From Neocallimastix lanati (nom. inval.) (taxonomy: Eukaryota; Neocallimastigomycota; Neocallimastigomycetes; Neocallimastigales; Neocallimastigaceae): a stretch of 64,000 bases of DNA. The stretch's first letter is position 1. Every line of letters begins with the position of its first letter. Under the pieces are notes generated by a model, which worked only from the letters and a program-made list of their open reading frames with translations, made no database searches and was not told the origin of the DNA. The stretch is taken from contig JACVTC010000053.1 of assembly GCA_016946835.1 (NCBI GenBank), positions 823,501-887,500 on the forward strand. Direction: 5' to 3'. Of this stretch, positions 11,929 to 23,419 are shown piece by piece. The translations under genes were made by a program, and so were the position numbers.

Positions 11929-13190
11929 ATGAATAAAACCAATACTAATAATAATGATAAAAAATTAAGTAAATAAATAGAAAATCTATTAATATAATAT
12001 TTTTTAATATTTTTTGAGTACCTGTAAAGAATAAAGCCAATTCACTTTGACCTATGAAAATATTAAAAATTTTCTTATATTTATCCATCTTGAAGTATCC
12101 ATTTTATAAGTATTTTACATAATTAATATCATAAATATATATATATAAAGAATAAAACCAATTTATTTATATATCTTACAATTTTTATTTTCAATATTTC
12201 ATAATTTTTACTCTAAAAAAATAGTTAATCATATTTTTATATTTAAGTGATAAACGAATTTTGGATAATTATTATTATTATTAAAAAAAAATTATAGTTA
12301 ATCATATTAAATAAATAAATATATTAATTCATTTGTTAATTTATTTATTTATTCATTTATTTATTATCATAATTATTAACATTTTTATTTAAAAAAATAG
12401 ATTATTTTTTATGTAAATAATACAACCAATTTACTTTTTTAATATTTTCATAGATATAAAAACATTTATCTATGTAGAAATCTTTTATATCTATAAAAAT
12501 ATTAAAGATTTCTAAAAAATTATATACATTGAATAGTAAATTAAATATGTAAAATATACTAACATCTTATAGTATACATAAATTATTACAACTAAATGTT
12601 TTAGAGTTTAAAGTTTTAAAAAAAGTTTAAAATTACTTTTAAATATATATATATATAGATTAATTCATAATAAATTAATAATTAATAATTAAAATATCAA
12701 AATTTCCTTTTTTTTTTTTTATTTACTTATTTTTATTTTTATTTATTTTTTTTTTTTTTTTTTTTTTTTTTTTCAAAATTTGAATTAAAAACTAATTTAT
12801 ATTAAGGTTTCATATTATTTTATATTAACGGCATATAAAATATGATATATATAAATAAATAAATGAATAAAGGATAATAAATAATTAATTAAAGTGATAT
12901 ATTTATTTATTATTTATACCAATAAGAAAAAAAATAAAATAAAAAATAAAATAAAATTAATCTATTTAAAATATTAGAATTAAAGTTTAATGTAAAAATA
13001 ATATTTAAAGTTTCAAATTATATAAAAATATAAACATTGTTTGATTTTATTTAATTTAATAGGTAAAGTAATTATTTATTTATAATACAAAATGGCTTTG
13101 TTCTATAATAAAACTTCTATATTTCATTCTTCACTAATTTTATTTTGATATTAATTTATAATTAAAAAGAAAAACCTAATTAAAATATAA
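9776..13190. other. Intergenic AT desert with microsatellites
   Basis: No gene is supported. It holds an AAT triplet array of about 21 units (9806-9869) directly upstream of rhomboid copy A, AAAT/AAT arrays at about 11150-11250, and poly-T and poly-A tracts. The phrase GTTGAATAATACTCATAAT appears twice (about 11748 and 11866), which suggests a local duplication. Short phrases with some G/C at 11590-11650 and 12010-12120 have no open frame. Confidence 0.6.
11819..11926. repeat. Poly-T tract facing a poly-A tract around a short spacer
   Basis: About 40 T residues (11819-11859), then the spacer ATGAAAGTTGAATAATACTC plus ATAATC, then about 40 A residues (11886-11925). This makes an inverted repeat able to fold into a long A:T stem. 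A related copy of the spacer sits at about 11743-11766. The tract lengths are prone to assembly and polymerase error. Confidence 0.75.
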
Positions 13191-13199
13191 TTTTTCAAA

Positions 13200-13880
13200 A
13201 GAAACTGTTATAAAATAATATTATACCTATAAGTTCTTTTGCTTAACAACAAGAGTAGCATATTTACTGATTCCAAAGATCACTCCACTCATGAGCTCTC
13301 TTTAAAAAGTTTTTAATAGAGGATTTTGTAAAGGTCATAAAGACAATATCATAAATAAATAGTCCAAAAAAAAAAATTTACAAGAGCTTTCAAAGAAAAG
13401 TATAGATTAATAATGAACTGAAGGCATTTACCATGAATATCATTCATGAGAAAAAGCATAGTCCTTAATTCTTTTAGTTATAATTTTTGACAGATTCTTT
13501 AATCCTACATTGATGAATGATATACCGCGGTAATTATTACAATCTGAAAGATCCCCTTTCTTAGGAATAGAAATTATATAAGCAGATTCCATTTATCAGG
13601 GAACTTACCAGGGATTTTAAGAAACATTCGATTTTCATGACTGTACATCTCAATAGTATTTTATAATGATTGAGAAATGGATAGGAATTAGAGAAAGAAT
13701 TCAGGAATGAATTATAACCGACTTCTTTAAAATGAGCTAAGTCTGTCACGTTTTTCAGAGTTCCAACCATTAATATACCAGTTAGTATAGAGGTTAAAAT
13801 ATTGAGTATTCGAGAAGGGATTACGTACAGAAGACTATTAGAGATAGGAATAAAAGGTTCAGAATAACACCTGGTTTTAT
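13200..13880 (-). pseudogene. Non-LTR retrotransposon (LINE) reverse transcriptase remnant
   Basis: On the minus strand, around 13575-13460, a frame reads ISIPKKGDLSDCNNYRGIS followed by FINVGLKNLSKI. This is the palm/finger signature of LINE-type reverse transcriptase (family form IPKKGD.....YRPISL). It is preceded after a one-base frameshift by KIPGKFPDKWN, the usual run-up to that motif. Further upstream (about 13850-13745) a third frame has YINGWNSEKRDRL, which resembles the start of a LINE endonuclease domain. That would imply an internal deletion. Stops follow soon after the RT motif (SHE then TGA). The element is dead. Its GC content is higher than the flanks, which marks its limits. 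Confidence 0.75.
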
Positions 13881-14124
13881 TATAATTTATACTGTTAAAT
13901 GTGAGAATCCTTGAAGTAATCTTCCAATTTATTCTTTTAATAGGTCAAGGGGTTTCAGAATTTTTAATTAAAAATCATTTATTATTATTTTTATTATTAT
14001 TTTATTTGTTTTTTATTATTTTTTATTATTATTTTTTTCCCTATATTACTAATTTAAAATTAATAATATTTACATATTATAATATTTATATTAAATTAGA
14101 AAAAAATAAAGAATAATTAAATGT

Positions 14125-14486
14125 AAAATTATAACAATAAAATAAATAACTATATTGTTTATTTGAAATAATTTATTTTTTATTTAATAAAAAATTACTA
14201 CTAATAATAAATATCTAAATAAATTATTCTGTATAAAAATTTTATATCTTTTTTTTTTTTTTTTTTCTATTTTTATTTTTATTTTTATTTTTATTTTTAT
14301 TCAAAATCATTTATTAATAATTGTATAAAAAATATTTACATTTTTTTAATAATAATAATTAAAAAATTATAATATAATAAAATAAATAACTGTATTGCTT
14401 ATTTGAAATAATTTATTTTTTATTTAATAAAAAATTACTACTAATAATAAATATCTAAATAAATTATTCTGTATAAAAATTTTATA

Positions 14487-14532
<46 letters not shown>

Positions 14533-14605
14533 TCAAAATCATTTATTAATAATTGTATAAAAAATATTTACATTTTTTTAATAATAATAATATAAATTAA
14601 ATAAT
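14125..14605. repeat. Tandem duplication of about 240 bp
   Basis: Two copies start near 14128 and 14368. Both contain AATAAAATAAATAACT, TTATTTGAAATAATTTATTT, ACTACTAATAATAAATATC, a poly-T block and TTCAAAATCATTTATTAATA. They differ mainly in the length and composition of the T-rich block: copy 1 has TTTTTA repeats and copy 2 is pure T. It is non-coding and lies 3' of rhomboid copy B. Confidence 0.85.
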
Positions 14606-14849
14606 TATCTATTATTTTTTAAGTTATTATAATTGATATTATGATTTATTTTTTAATCTCTATTACTATGATTTTAGATTAATGATAAAAAAAAAAAAAA
14701 AAAAATTTTTTATATGATTCTATTTTTTTTAATATGAAATTGTTTATTAATCGTTATTTGTTTTATTGCATGCTAATTTATTTATATATTAATATATTTT
14801 ATTATGTATTTATTTAAAATTTTATTTATCAATTTATTTATTTTTATCT

Positions 14850-14881
<32 letters not shown>

Positions 14882-14886
14882 TTTCT

Positions 14887-16935
14887 CTAAAAGTCCGTAT
14901 TACTAAAGTTACACCATCCGTCTTTTATTGGTATACAGTTTAGATAACCACACCATTTACAAACTTTTTCATTAAAGTAAAAGTGTCTAAATGACCAAAA
15001 AAATAAAATGATTGAAGCAAAAAGAGAAAGCACCATTGAAATTCTTTTAATAGCCAGCCCTCTTCTACTGAAAACTATAATTGGTAAAAAGATAGTACCC
15101 ATAAGTAAACCCATAATAAAACCACCAATATGAGCAAAATTATCAATATATGGAATTAATCCAAAACTAAAAGAAACAATAATGATAAATAATAATTTTA
15201 ATAATTCTTTCCATGCATTAATAACAATTTTCCAACTTTGTATTAAATCAAGCAAAAGACAAGCTAATAAACCTATTAATTAATTAAAATAAAACAAATA
15301 TAATAAAATTTTAAATTAGTTAATCAAGATCTATATAACATAATACTTTAATTATTAGAAATTTTTATAATCTTTTTTTTTTTGTTTTATTATATTTTAT
15401 TAAAAATTCATATATAAATATTTACCATAAAGTGCACCAGAACATCCAACACTTGGTGTATACCCTACAGATTTAGCTTCAAACATGAACCCATAAATAC
15501 CACTAACAATATAAATAATAATCATTCTCCAAGTACCATATTCTCTTTCCATTGGAAAACCAGTACGTATTTGGAAAACTAAATTAAAAGCAAGATGGGC
15601 AACACCAGCATGTAAGAAAATTGGAATAACAAAACGATACCACTGATTAGGCTTATCTCCTACTTTCATATTTAATCCACAAATATCTGCAAGTTCACAA
15701 TATTGACGAGCATCTGTTGTATTTTTTCTATTATTAACTTCTGAGCTTTGTAAAATATTTATATTAGTATTATTATTATTGTCATTATAATTGTTAGTAA
15801 ATCCATTAGTATTATAATTTTGATTATATTGATCATTATTCCAATTATTATTATTAGATTGAACATTTTGAATATTATTCCAATTAGATTCATAACTAAT
15901 ATTTTGTGTATTTTGATTATTAACATTAACATTATTATTATTCCAATTATTAGTTTGAGAATATTGACCATTATTTAAATTATTGGTATTATAATTATTG
16001 GTAGTGATATCATTATTAGTATTTTGTATATATTGAATTCCCTTAGCATTATCGTCGTTATCTTGTACAAATCTTCTCTTTGTAAAAGTACTATCATAGA
16101 TATATTTCGTATTATTCTTTTCAATAAATTTTAAATCACTTTTTGGTAAAACACCAGGTGGACATTCATAACCTGTGAAATTAGTTTTTTGCATACATGG
16201 AAGAAATCTTGCACCCATACCAATTAAAATCTAAATGGTAATAAAAAAAATTAATATATATATATAAATAATATAAATTATAAAAAAAAAATAAAATAAA
16301 ATAATAATTTAATTAATTACACTTGGATAAGGTCCGATCATTGGATTTTCAGCTATATCAGCAATAATTTTACCACTACTATAATAATTTTTCCAAATGG
16401 AAAAACCTAATATTAAAACTTGAATTATTGTTATAATATACATAAAATAAGGTGTATGTTTTTTCATTTCTTGAATTTGTCGTATCACTTCTGGATCATA
16501 TAAGGCACTTGGCATCTTCAAATTCTTTTTTTTATTTGAATTAACATCATTAGTTGTTTTTTCAATTTTTGGTTCTGGTATTTTAACTAAACTTTCATTT
16601 TCTTCACGAATACTATCCATATTAATAGAATAGGAGAGATTTGGTGATTTTAAATTTCTGTAAAAAGATTGATTCAAGATGTTATAGCTACCTGAGTTAG
16701 AGTAATAACTCAAAATTCGACTCTGTCTCATTTGTTTATAGGTACTATTTCTTTGATGAAATGAGAAACCACTTGGTTGCTCAAAACTAACATCTTCATC
16801 TTCAGCACTAATCCATTTCCATGCATCATTACAAGATTTTTTAATATAAGTACTTGTTCTTCTTGAGTTTCGATAGCCACGATCGCCACGATCGCCACGA
16901 CTTTTACGATAACTTCTAGAATAGTTATGACTCAT
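14887..16935 (-). CDS. Rhomboid family intramembrane serine protease (copy B), Asn-rich loop
   Basis: Three exons: 16321-16935, 15426-16230 and 14887-15272, giving 601 residues. Introns are 90 and 153 bases, in the same places and phases (0, 1) as copy A. Conserved parts: WKWISAED near the N-terminus, GARFLPCM after TM1, HLAFN in TM2, GCSG with Ser about 469, AHIGG with His about 521, and the terminal Cys motif CKWCGYLNC ... GWC. The striking difference is roughly 115 extra residues, rich in Asn and Gln (about residues 258-373), inserted in the loop between TM1 and TM2, which should face the lumen or outside. The codons are mostly AAT, so the insert could have grown by AAT/AAC triplet expansion. 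The N-terminal 30 residues are Arg/Ser/Gly-rich with a repeated GDRG. The catalytic dyad is intact. Confidence 0.9.
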
Positions 16936-19540
16936 TTTCTTCTTTTCGTTTTAAATATTAATATTTTTATTTCTATTATTATTATTTTTATAATTTATAC
17001 ATAAACTACTGAATTTTAACTATGTATTCAAGAATATAACTTCAAACTACTGAAATATTTTATTTGATAATTAATTATAAACAATTATTAAAAGCATACT
17101 TAATTTATTTATTTAAAAGTAAAAGAACAAAAGCTATTGTTATGTAATATATAGTTTTTGTTCTTGTGAAAATACTTTCAAATATTTATTATATTCCTTT
17201 TTCTTTAATATTAACTTATTATTTTTTTTTTTTTTTATTTATTTATAAAATATATAAATATTATTGTAAAAATAAATTTATTATAATAATGAATTTATAT
17301 TATTTCGTTGTTATAAATATTTATATATTTTTTATTTCATTTATACATAAAATAAAAATTAATATTTATATCAAATAAATAATTTATAAATTTAATTATT
17401 TATATCAAATAAATAATATATAAATCCTAATTTATTTTTTTAATTTACTATTTATATCAAATAAATAATAAATATTCTTCTGATTAATTACTTTGTTTTT
17501 TTTATTATATGAAAATAATAAATCAAAATTATTATTTTTTTTTAAATTCTATTGTACTGTTAATATACAAAATAATATTTTTTATATAGAAATTAACACA
17601 TCTAAAAGTATTATTTAAAATATTAAATAAATAAAAGTAAAAATAAAAAAATGAATAAATATATATACAGAAATAATATAAAATTTCTAATTATACATAA
17701 ATAAAAAAGTAAAAATAAAAGGTAGATTTCCTTTTTTTATTTAAAAAGTCTTTTTATTTTATTTATTTTTATTCAATATTTTTTTTTAATTAAAAAAAGA
17801 AAGTTTTATTGGTACTATTTCTGTATATATATATTTTTTATTTATTTATTTTTTTTTTTTTTTATTTTTTATTTTATTAATTTTTAATAATAAACAAAGT
17901 TTCAACGGTTACACCAAAAAAACAGTATTGATTATACTTTATTATATACTAAAAAAATTTTTTTTTAATTAATATTTTATCAAAACATAATTAATTCTTA
18001 TATTAAGATTAATATCAAAAATTAAAATTAAAATTTAAATATTAAAATTTAAATATTAAAATTTAAATATTAAAAAAATATATATATAAAATAAAAAAAT
18101 AAATAAAAAATTAAAAATAAAAATATATATATATAAAAAGAATTAGAATTAATACTATATCAAGTTGTCTCCAAGATTTATTCGTTAATTTATTTTTAAA
18201 GTAATCTAAATATTAATTATAAATTAAAAATTTATATATATAAAACGAATAATACTTATTTCACAATAATGACTATTATCATTTAAATGATAATTTATAT
18301 ATTTTTACTAATTTAAATAATAAAAATAAAATTATTAATAAATATAAAACATATTAATATCAGAAAGCATACCGTTACTATAAATAAAGAAATTATTTTT
18401 AATTTAATTATTTATTAAAATAATAATTTTTTTTTATTATTATTATTTGATATACAATAAATAGGATAATATTTAAACATTATATAAAAATAAAGAAAAA
18501 AAAATTAAAATTGATAAGATTGGAAATAAATCAATTTTTATATATATAAAATATATAAATAAAATTAGAAATTAATATTATAGGTATTATGTAATATATA
18601 TTTAATAGATTGTTTAATAAACTAATTTTATAAGAATATAAAATAGTTATTAGTAATTTGAAAAATAAAATAAAATTAAAAAAAAAAATTTTTTATAAAA
18701 AAAATAAAAAATATTAAAATATTATTTATTTAGTGATTTATTAATATTTATATATATAGATATTAATATATAATAAAATAAAATAAAAAAGTCATATAAA
18801 AACTTTCCCTTGATTATTGGATATATTTAAAATATTTAAAATTAGCATAATAAAATATAATGTAATTTATAAAATTTATATTATTTAATAATCTCATACT
18901 ATTATATAAATCTGTCCAACCTTTTCAAACTTTAATATTAATAATAAATTACTTATTAATTAAGAAATGATATGTTGAAAAATACAAAATATAAATGTAT
19001 GTAACTTTAATATAATAATTCGTATTACATGAGTTTGATATTTTATGTGTAATAATTTCTGTATCTACAATGTTGATAATATTTAAACACTATTGTTATG
19101 TTTTAAAGTTTATAGTTTCATACATAAATAACTAAATAAATAATAAATAATCTTTAGATTAATGACATTTATTATTTATTATTTATTATTTTATTATTGA
19201 TTATTGATTATTGATTATTGATTATTGAATTAATTATTATTTACTATTTATTTATTCATTCATTTATTTATTTATTTATTTATTTATTTCGTTATTTCAC
19301 AATTTTTATTTAAATATTTATTTATTATACAACTTCACAACTTTTAATATTATATTTTTCAAAAAATAGTTTTTTTATATACAAAAATATATTAATATTA
19401 TTTATATATATAGTCAAATTGAATTAATTATAGATCAACTAATATAATTTTATTTACATATTATATATTAATTTATATGTAGTTATTCTCAATAGTAATA
19501 ATTTAAAAACATGATAAACTTATATATAATTTTAACAAAA
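16936..19540. other. AT-rich intergenic DNA
   Basis: Nothing coding is supported. A frame at 17166-17378 is low-complexity hydrophobic translation of T-rich DNA. A phrase like ATTTATATCAAATAAATAAT recurs three times between 17359 and 17470 as short tandem repeats. AAATTTAAATATTAA recurs at about 18030-18070, and TTGATTA repeats lie at 19195-19227. Confidence 0.6.
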
Positions 19541-19544
19541 CATT

Positions 19545-19760
19545 GTATTTCCAGTTTTAATCCAAGATTTCTGGATCGATCCTTGGCACGCCTTCTTAAT
19601 TTATATAGGTTATTTTCTCCCTGCTATGGGGTTTTTCCAATAAAAGAAATTTAAAGTTCGCTCACCATGGTAAATATGATTTACATATTGTCTCGGACTA
19701 TATTAAGACCTTGTGTTAAGGTTCTTAGTATTTTGGAGGAGTATAGAATATTATAATACA
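19545..19760. other. GC-richer island, possible retroelement or SINE remnant
   Basis: About 215 bases stand out by composition (CTGGATCGATCCTTGGCACG near 19571, CCCTGCTATGGGG near 19619, GCTCACCATGG near 19660). GATCGATCC fits the RNA polymerase III B-box consensus GWTCRANNC, but no A-box or cloverleaf is found at a suitable distance. There is no long frame on either strand. It may be a fragment of a retrotransposon, a tRNA-derived SINE, or an old gene piece. I do not recognise it. Confidence 0.35.
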
Positions 19761-20129
19761 TTACATATACTAACAAAACTGGTTTGGCCAATTAGTAACT
19801 GTACAATATATTATATTATTATATTTACTTGTAGTGATCCATATGTATTGAAAATAACATGGCACTAGGTTGTACTTACAGTATATATAAATATCTATAT
19901 ATATATATGGTAGGTCGTCATATATGTATATATAGATATATATATAAATAAAAAGCTTTAAATTAATATATATATATATATATAACATACAGAAAAAATA
20001 AAATTATAGAACAAAATTCTATTATTCAATAAAATATAAATCCAAAAGTAAATTAATAAAACATAAATCTATTTTAATATAATACAAAAATATTATTGGC
20101 TCAAATATAACTACTGGTAATTAATTATT

Positions 20130-20243
20130 TAATAAATAACAATTATTAATATTATTAATATTATTATTAATATTATTATTATTATTATAATTATTATTAA
20201 TATTATTATTATTATAATTATTATTAATATTATTATTATTATA

Positions 20244-20312
<69 letters not shown>
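20130..20312. repeat. ATT triplet array, compound
   Basis: An interrupted series of ATT/ATTA units from about 20140 becomes a pure ATT run at about 20233-20310. It precedes the deacetylase pseudogene. Confidence 0.85.
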
Positions 20313-20449
20313 TATTTATTTATTTTTTATTTTTTTTTATTTATTTTTCTTTTTTTTTTAAAAAAAAAAGGAAAAAAAATAGATTTTTATTATTTAATAA
20401 TAAATAATAAAAACTTTTTTTTTTGTAAAATATTTTATTTTTAGCTATT

Positions 20450-21300
20450 GCTTCTGTTAATCTTCAATGATTTATTCATATACTGGACCAAACACTATTG
20501 CTTAACTTTTGATGATGGTCCAAGTAATTATACTTTAGAATTACTTAATGCTTCAAGAGGTGCTGGAATCCATCCTTCATTCTTTATCAATGGTAAAAGT
20601 TAATTTAGTAATATTACTGACAATAAAAATGCTCAAAATATTATTGGTAAAGTTGCTACTGATGGTCACCAAATTGCTATTCACACTTGGAGCTCACCTT
20701 GTTATACCAACTAACCCAGAAAGACTAATGAATATTGATAAATCAAATGATCTTATTGAAAATGTTGCTTGTTATCGTCCAACTTATTTCCGTACACCAG
20801 TAGGTCATTGTAATGAAAGTCGTATTGCTTTGTATGAATCAATTAGTTTCAAAATTAATCAATGGGATACTTATACTAATGAATAGAATTTTAAAGAATA
20901 TTTGAAAAATCCAAAAAATGAAATTGAAACTGAAACTGCTCAATCCAAGAGCAAAAGCTGCTAAGCATGTTAAGTCTTTTCATACTAACGAATAGAATCA
21001 ATGTAAATCTTACTTCTTTGTTTTAGTACATGATGTTCAACTTCACACTGTTAAGGAAATTATTCCATGGTTCCTTAATGTCATTCCAGAAGATTACATA
21101 TTCATTACTGCTGCTAAATGTCTGGGTGATGTGACTTTAAGTAAGGTGAATGGTAAAGCTGTTCCATTTTCTAGTATCTCATCTGGTAGTTCAACTGTTA
21201 CACTAATCAAGCTGTTCCCACTCTTGAAGGTATTATTCCAGGTAGTAATACTTCAAACAACAACCTTAACACAAGTGGTGATAATATTGTTGCCACTAAC
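20450..21300 (+). pseudogene. Polysaccharide (chitin) deacetylase remnant, CE4/NodB type
   Basis: The NodB-type catalytic core is readable but broken. Seen: LTFDDGPSNYTLELLNASRG from 20502 (motif 1, catalytic base Asp and metal Asp); a TAA after INGKS at about 20601; then GHQIAIHTWSS near 20661-20693 (motif 2), where the second metal-binding His of the usual HTWSH is Ser. A frameshift follows, then YRPTYFRTPVGHCN (motif 3) and INQWDTYTNE followed by TAG where a Trp codon is expected. The same TNE-TAG change recurs at about 20990. Another frameshift leads into FFVLVHDVQLHTVKEIIPW and FITAAKCLGD, the C-terminal motif 5 region. No start Met or signal peptide remains. The living gene would have removed acetyl groups from chitin or xylan. 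It is certainly not functional as it stands. Confidence 0.85.
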
Positions 21301-21475
21301 TTATTTATTTATATATATATAATCTATTATTTTTTTAAATATTATTTATATATATAGAATTAATTAATTTAATTCGTTATTAAAAAATAAAAAAGATGAA
21401 TTAAATTAATTAATTCTATATATATAAATAAAATATTTAAAAAAATAATAGAATATATATATATAAATAAATAAG
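21300..21475. repeat. Large inverted repeat (foldback), arms about 76 bp
   Basis: The left arm 21300-21375 (CTTATTTATTTATATATA ... AATTAATTTAATTC) and right arm 21398-21475 (GAATTAAATTAATTAATTCT ... AAATAAATAAG) are near-perfect reverse complements around a 22-base A-rich loop. It sits where the 3' end of the deacetylase remnant stops. It is either a MITE-like foldback element or the product of an inverted duplication. Confidence 0.85.
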
Positions 21476-21620
21476 TATATAATATAAAATAGATATATAT
21501 AAAAAAAACTATATAATATAAACCTTAGTAAAGTTTTCGTAAAAAAAACTTCATAAATATTTAAAAATGAGAGTTTTACAATAGGTTTATAAATAAAAAT
21601 AAAGCTAAGAAAAATAAAAA

Positions 21621-21679
<59 letters not shown>

Positions 21680-21899
21680 TTATATTAACTAATGTTATTA
21701 ATTAATTAAATAAAATCTTATTATATATTAAATGATTTAATTAATATATAATAAAAACATTATATTACTTTTCAACTTGAGTTATTAAAGTAAATTTCTA
21801 TTTTATGTATTTAAATTGAAGTAATAATTTTTTTTTCCAGTATTTCTTTTCTTATTATTATATTTTAATTAATAACAAATTTTTTATAAAAATAATAAT

Positions 21900-22900
21900 G
21901 CCTTTTTTAGTAATGTTGCTTATCTTTTTTACATTAAAAATAATGAATATTGAAAATAAAAATATTATAATAGTAAAATAGAGGAAAATATAACAATTCC
22001 AAAAAGAAATAATTGATGTAACTTATGATGGAAGTGAAAACCCTTTTTAAAGATTAATGATGTATATGTTAACTTACTGTGATGATGTAGGTGGTGGTTT
22101 TGGTATAAATTGCTTTGCGATTTTATGTAATTTTGAAAGTAGTAATGATAAAAATATTAATAATTTATTGTGATTGCTATTACCAGTAGAAACTGTAACC
22201 TGGATGATGATTACGGTGATTGCTCTGATAATTGAACCGATGATGATTGCATAATTATTTAAACTATATATAAGTATATTTATATTATTATTATTTAATA
22301 CCTATTAATATTCAAATTACATTATATTATCTCAAAATTTGGGAGCGCCAAATTTCATTTCACCAAGTGGCGTATTAGTAAAAAAGTTGCATTTTAATGA
22401 CACGCCACTTTAGCGAAATGCAACCTACCATAATAATAATATAGTAACAAAGGGTTAAGGATACTTCAAAATGAAACTTCAATTTTTGATGTCAATCATA
22501 GAACTTCTGAAGAAACAAAATTTACAATAGATTAAAATAAAAAAGATATTGATAAAACTGAAATTATTAAGGTTAGAATTAATAATGAAAAATATAATGA
22601 TAATTGCTCAAAATCAACCATAACTATAGAACAAAATTGTGAAGTGTTTTATCTTTAGGATATTTATTCAAATAATATTATTAAAAAGGAAATTTATAAT
22701 AAAGAAATTCCGAAAAAATATTTTTTCAATAGTTGAAATAAAAAGGAATAGAAAAATATAAAATTGAGTTTTGTCAACATAGTAAAAGAAAAATTAGAAT
22801 CTTTTGAAATGATTAGTGATCAATAGATTTAAAATGTTAAATAAAGTCGAATATTAAGATAAATTTCAAAATAATTATTATTATATCGCAGAATGATAAC
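21900..22900 (+). pseudogene. Degenerate coding-like sequence, unidentified
   Basis: From about 22468 a plus-strand frame reads ETSIFDVNHRTSEETKFTID, a stop, then KKDIDKTEIIKVRINNEKYN and ITIEQNCEVFYL, a stop, then DIYSNNIIKKEIYNKEIPKK. Codon-like composition persists for about 300 bases despite scattered stops. Similar but shorter pieces occur at 22020-22130 (for example CDDVGGGFGINCFAI). It looks like an Asn/Lys-rich fungal protein gene decaying by point mutation. No family was recognised. A foldback element (22341-22429) interrupts it. Confidence 0.35.
22341..22429. mobile_element. Small foldback element, TTGCATTTCGCC family (copy 1)
   Basis: The left half GGGAGCGCCAAATTTCATTT ... CACCAAGTGGCGTATTA and right half TGACACGCCACTTTAGCGAA ... 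ATGCAACCTACC are imperfect reverse complements. They contain the same units as the larger element at 33010: TTGCATTTCGCCAAG followed by TGGCGTA(G)TTA. At under 90 bases it is a minimal, non-autonomous copy. No clear target duplication can be read in the AT-rich flanks. Confidence 0.7.
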
Positions 22901-22984
22901 CTAAAAAAAATTAAGCCATCAAAGAAAAAAAAATTATGCTTAACCGTCCCTACTTAGTTTGTGCCTGTTTTTTTTTTTTTTTTT

Positions 22985-23105
22985 TTTTTTATTGTGGAAA
23001 TAATGAATGTTGTTCTAAAAAGAAAAGTTTAGATAAAGCTAATAAAATATTAAGGAACCCATATAATTGGAAAACATACTTCATTTTAATTAAATATATA
23101 TCATG
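22985..23105 (+). pseudogene. Possible hevein-like (CBM18) fragment
   Basis: Right after a poly-T tract the plus strand reads YCGNNECCSKKKSL. The CG(N)xECCSK phrase is the core of the chitin-binding domains of the two genes downstream. Only this short stretch is recognisable, so the assignment is weak. It could be a stray exon piece left by the same recombination that duplicated the LRR-CBM18 genes. Confidence 0.25.
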
Positions 23106-23301
23106 AAAGGTTTTACATATATATATTTATTTATTTTTATTTTGATAAAATATCTTTATTTTATATTTAATTAAATATTATATTAACCAAATATTTTACT
23201 AAATTTTAGAATGGAATGAAATTATAAGTATTGAACCTTGTCTTTCATTTTTTTTTTTTTTTCAATTCGTATATGCTACTAAATTTTTTTTTTTTTTTTT
23301 T

Positions 23302-23325
23302 AGACTAGGAAGAGAATACACTTCC
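23302..23325 (-). repeat. LINE 3'-end tag (copy 1)
   Basis: AGACTAGGAAGAGAATACAC plus TTCC follows a T-run (23284-23301). The same tag, AGACAGGG(A/T)AGAGAATACAC, follows T-runs at 32507 and 33993. Read on the minus strand it is a conserved tail ending in GTCT and poly-A, as expected of a non-LTR retrotransposon 3' end. Here the body behind the tag is replaced by the ankyrin remnant. Confidence 0.65.
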
Positions 23326-23419
23326 AGTACTTATTAAATATATGATAATATTTATATATATTACATTTTTTTTTAAAAAAAAACACATTATAAAATTTAA
23401 ATATAAAAATAAAACCTGA

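Noticed and set aside
13901-14116. 71-codon plus-strand frame
   Set aside because: Hydrophobic low-complexity translation of TTATT repeats next to LINE debris; no supporting motif.
19545-19760. tRNA gene
   Set aside because: Only a B-box-like word is present; no cloverleaf, anticodon arm or A-box could be drawn.
19770-19988. 72-codon minus frame
   Set aside because: Made of Ile/Tyr from ATATAT runs with a short tail; no evidence of coding.
20500-22900. Alternative genetic code with TAA/TAG as Gln, suggested by in-frame stops
   Set aside because: There are also frameshifts, TAG falls where Trp is expected, and the intact genes end in TAA or TAG with none inside. Decay under the standard code explains it.
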